Source: an uncultured bacterium (GTDB lineage Bacteria; Actinomycetota; Actinomycetes; S36-B12). Taken from it: DNA of 7,010 bases. The stretch covers positions 1 to 7,010 of the forward strand of contig CAIVQM010000335.1 in assembly GCA_903908025.1 (NCBI GenBank), read 5' to 3'. Position 1 is the first letter of the stretch; the number at the start of each line of letters is the position of its first letter. Below, one piece after another: positions 5,032 to 7,010 of this stretch. A model generated the notes under the pieces. The model saw only the letters and a list, made by a program, of their open reading frames with translations, had not been told where the DNA came from and ran no database searches. The translations under genes were made by a program, and so were the position numbers.

Positions 5032-5844
5032 GTGACTGTTCACCCGAGCACCATTCAGGCCACCGAGCGTGCCCAGGAGGCCGCCGCAACCCTCGCCCTG
5101 GTGACCGGGGTGGAGCGCCACGATGTGGCCGTCGTCCTGGGATCCGGATGGGTCCCCGCCGCAGACCTGCTGGGCGAGGCCACGGCTGACTTCGCGGTGA
5201 CCGACCTGCCGCACTTCTCTCCTCCCGCGGTCGCCGGGCACGCAGGGCGCGTTCGCAGCGTCGATGCCGACGGGACCCGCGTCCTCGTCTTCCTGGGTCG
5301 CACGCACCTGTACGAGGAGCGCGGGGTCGACGCCGTCACGCATGCCGTACGAACGTCCGCTGCCGCTGGCTGCCGCACCGTCGTCCTCACGAACGGCTGC
5401 GGTGGCCTCGATGCGTCCTGGCGCCCAGGCACTCCGGTGCTCATCAGCGACCACATCAACCTGACGGGTACCTCACCGCTGCACGGGGCTCACTTCGTCG
5501 ACCTAACCGACCTCTACTCCCGCCGGCTCCGAGCCCTGTGTCGCGAGATCGAGCCCACCCTCCCGGAAGGCGTGTACGCGCAATTCCCTGGGCCGATGTA
5601 CGAGACGCCGGCCGAGATCGGCATGGTCCGAGCAATCGGCGGGTCCCTCGTCGGCATGAGCACGGCACTCGAGGCGATCGTCGCCCGCTCCCTGGGCTTG
5701 GAGGTGCTCGGCCTCTCCCTGGTCACCAACCTCGCTGCTGGCATGACGGGTGAGCCGCTGAACCACGAGGAAGTCCTCGAGGCTGGTCAGGCCGCGGCGA
5801 CCCGCATGGGTGAGCTGCTCGCCCAGGTGATCAGGAAGGTCTGA
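5032..5844 (+). CDS. punA: Purine nucleoside phosphorylase, trimeric class (PNP)
   Basis: The enzyme splits purine (deoxy)nucleosides with phosphate into free base and (deoxy)ribose-1-phosphate, a cytoplasmic salvage step. The product is 270 residues, normal for the trimeric PNP/MTAP family. Visible motifs in order are the phosphate-binding LGSGW (36-40), GHAGR (69-73), GRTHLYE (89-95), TNGCGGL (120-126, replacing the usual TNAAGG), SDHINLTG (139-146), GPMYETPAE (187-195), VGMST (207-211) and VTNLAAG (231-237). Glu191 and Asn233 correspond to the Glu/Asn pair that gives 6-oxopurine (guanine, hypoxanthine) preference in mammalian-type PNPs, so inosine and guanosine are the expected substrates. 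The GTG start is the only one that keeps the usual N-terminal length; it has no Shine-Dalgarno but a -10-like TATGGT 6 nt upstream. The stop lies 12 bases before pmmB. In mycobacteria the same gene is called deoD. Confidence 0.94.
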   Translation: MTVHPSTIQATERAQEAAATLALVTGVERHDVAVVLGSGWVPAADLLGEATADFAVTDLPHFSPPAVAGHAGRVRSVDADGTRVLVFLGRTHLYEERGVDAVTHAVRTSAAAGCRTVVLTNGCGGLDASWRPGTPVLISDHINLTGTSPLHGAHFVDLTDLYSRRLRALCREIEPTLPEGVYAQFPGPMYETPAEIGMVRAIGGSLVGMSTALEAIVARSLGLEVLGLSLVTNLAAGMTGEPLNHEEVLEAGQAAATRMGELLAQVIRKV

Positions 5845-5850
5845 GGAGGA
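5843..5850 (+). promoter_or_regulatory. Strong Shine-Dalgarno of pmmB overlapping the punA stop
   Basis: GAGGAGGA begins inside the TGA of punA (5842-5844) and ends 6 nt before the ATG at 5857. It fixes the pmmB start and suggests that ribosomes ending punA can reinitiate on pmmB. It contrasts with punA and the GGCT-like gene, which have no such site. Confidence 0.85.
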
Positions 5851-5856
5851 CCGACG

Positions 5857-7010
5857 ATGGACGTCCACACCGCCGCGCGAGCCTGGCTCGTCGACGAGCC
5901 CGATGACCGTATGCGCGCGCAGCTCGAGGCCCTGCTCGCGAACGCGGATGCGGGAGACGCGCTTGCCGAGGCCGAGTTGGCTGATGCGTTCGATGGCACC
6001 CTCGCGTTCGGTACCGCCGGGCTGCGCGGCAAGGTCGGCCCCGGCCCCAATCGGATGAACATCGTCGTCGTCGCACGGGCCGCTGCTGGCCTGGCGCGCT
6101 ACCTCAATGAGCGCGGCGGGGGTGCCGTCGTCATCGGTCACGATGCCCGCCAGGACTCCGATCTCTTCGCCCGCGCGACGGCGCAGATCCTCACGGGTGC
6201 CGGGCTCAGCGTCATGATGCTGCCGGCGAAGCTGCCGACACCGATCCTCGCGTTCGCCATCCGCCGCCTGGGCTGCGCTGCCGGAGTGATGGTGACCGCC
6301 AGCCACAATCCGGCACAGGACAACGGCTACAAGGTCTATCTCGATGATGGCAGCCAGATCGTGGCCCCCGCCGATGCGGAGATCAGCGCGCACATCGCGG
6401 ATGTCACAGCACTCGGCCCGGTGACTGATCTGCCGCATGGCGACGAGTGGGTCACGCTTGGCGACGATGTCGTCGAGTCCTATATCGCCAGGACCGTGAC
6501 GCTGCTTGAGGAGGCACCGCCGTCGCACCTTCGGGTCGCGTACACCCCACTGCATGGCGTGGGCGGCGACGTCTTTCTCCGACTCGTCGAGGCAGCGGGC
6601 TTCCCCGAGCCCATCGTCGTCACCGAGCAGTTCGCACCCGATCCTGACTTCCCCACGGTTGCCTTCCCCAACCCGGAGGAGCCGGGGGCCATGGACCTCG
6701 CGTTCGCGACGGCCGAAGCGAGCGAGTGCGACATCGTCATCGCCAACGATCCCGATGCCGACCGCTGCGCCGTGGGCGTGCCCACCTCCGACGGCTGGCG
6801 GATGCTGACCGGTGATGACGTCGGTCTGCTCCTCGGCTGGTGGGTCGCGGCGGGTAACCGACGCCTCACGCGCCGCGGTGTGTTCGCCCAGTCGATCGTC
6901 TCCTGCTCAATGCTGTCCGAGATTGCGCGCGATGCCAGCCTTGACTACGAGCGGACCCTCACGGGCTTCAAGTGGATTGCCCGCGTCCCCGACCTGATCT
7001 ACGGCTACGA
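5857..7010 (+). CDS. pmmB: Phospho-sugar mutase, PmmB/PGM2-like (3' end outside window)
   Basis: The frame opens at ATG 5857 behind a strong Shine-Dalgarno and runs off the window after 384 full codons; family members are usually about 550 residues, so roughly two thirds is present. It belongs to the alpha-D-phosphohexomutase superfamily, which moves phosphate between C1 and C6 (or C5 of pentoses) of a sugar through a phosphoserine. Visible motifs are FGTAGLRG (51-58), the phosphoserine loop TASHNP (147-152, Ser149), the magnesium loop DPDADR (298-303) and the sugar-binding loop GFKW (370-373). All catalytic residues in the visible part are intact. The long N-terminal extension and the GTAGLRG/GFKW forms point to the PGM2/PgcA-like subgroup rather than AlgC or GlmM. 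The substrate could be mannose, glucose or ribose phosphate; linkage to punA makes phosphopentomutase activity plausible but unproven. Confidence 0.93.
   Translation, partial: MDVHTAARAWLVDEPDDRMRAQLEALLANADAGDALAEAELADAFDGTLAFGTAGLRGKVGPGPNRMNIVVVARAAAGLARYLNERGGGAVVIGHDARQDSDLFARATAQILTGAGLSVMMLPAKLPTPILAFAIRRLGCAAGVMVTASHNPAQDNGYKVYLDDGSQIVAPADAEISAHIADVTALGPVTDLPHGDEWVTLGDDVVESYIARTVTLLEEAPPSHLRVAYTPLHGVGGDVFLRLVEAAGFPEPIVVTEQFAPDPDFPTVAFPNPEEPGAMDLAFATAEASECDIVIANDPDADRCAVGVPTSDGWRMLTGDDVGLLLGWWVAAGNRRLTRRGVFAQSIVSCSMLSEIARDASLDYERTLTGFKWIARVPDLIYGY

Noticed and set aside
5503..6555. Minus-strand 350-residue open frame
   Set aside because: It is antisense to punA and pmmB, both with clear catalytic motifs; its Arg/Gly/His/Asp-rich composition is a shadow.

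Overview
The window is GC-rich (codon third positions mostly G/C), uses GTG as well as ATG starts, and carries a gene block typical of Actinomycetota. lpdA, a divergent gamma-glutamylcyclotransferase-like gene, a trimeric purine nucleoside phosphorylase gene and a pmmB-type phospho-sugar mutase gene recall the Mycobacterium tuberculosis Rv3303c-Rv3308 neighbourhood (from memory, not searched). I cannot name the genus.

Layout: (1) bases 1-473 hold the 3' end of a gene for a Cys-containing protein with a hydrophobic stretch and a glycine-rich tail. (2) Bases 474-899 are a 426-base gap without a convincing gene. It holds a possible 31-codon reading frame ending inside a terminator-like hairpin, and two palindromes that could be operators. 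(3) Bases 900-3056 encode a large secreted protein: signal peptide, seven FG-GAP/VCBS calcium-loop repeats (a probable seven-bladed beta-propeller), a Pro/Glu-rich linker and a beta-rich C-terminal half. It looks like a lineage-specific gene placed beside the conserved block. (4) A short convergent gap with a hairpin separates it from a minus-strand GGCT-fold gene (3125-3574). (5) That gene diverges from lpdA (3612-5015), which is followed on the plus strand by punA (5032-5844) and pmmB (5857 to the window end).

How the genes may work together: punA and pmmB look translationally linked, since the pmmB Shine-Dalgarno overlaps the punA stop codon. PunA would release ribose-1-phosphate from purine nucleosides, and a mutase of the PmmB/PGM2-like type could convert it to ribose-5-phosphate or act on hexose phosphates. 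LpdA is a flavin NAD(P)H:quinone reductase-like enzyme that has lost the residues needed for true lipoamide dehydrogenase activity. The GGCT-like gene and punA both have a TANNNT -10-like hexamer exactly 6 nt before a GTG start, which suggests leaderless transcripts. The least described items are the seven-repeat secreted protein and the small transcription-unit-like structure upstream of it. I found no phage, CRISPR, insertion sequence, tRNA or rRNA.
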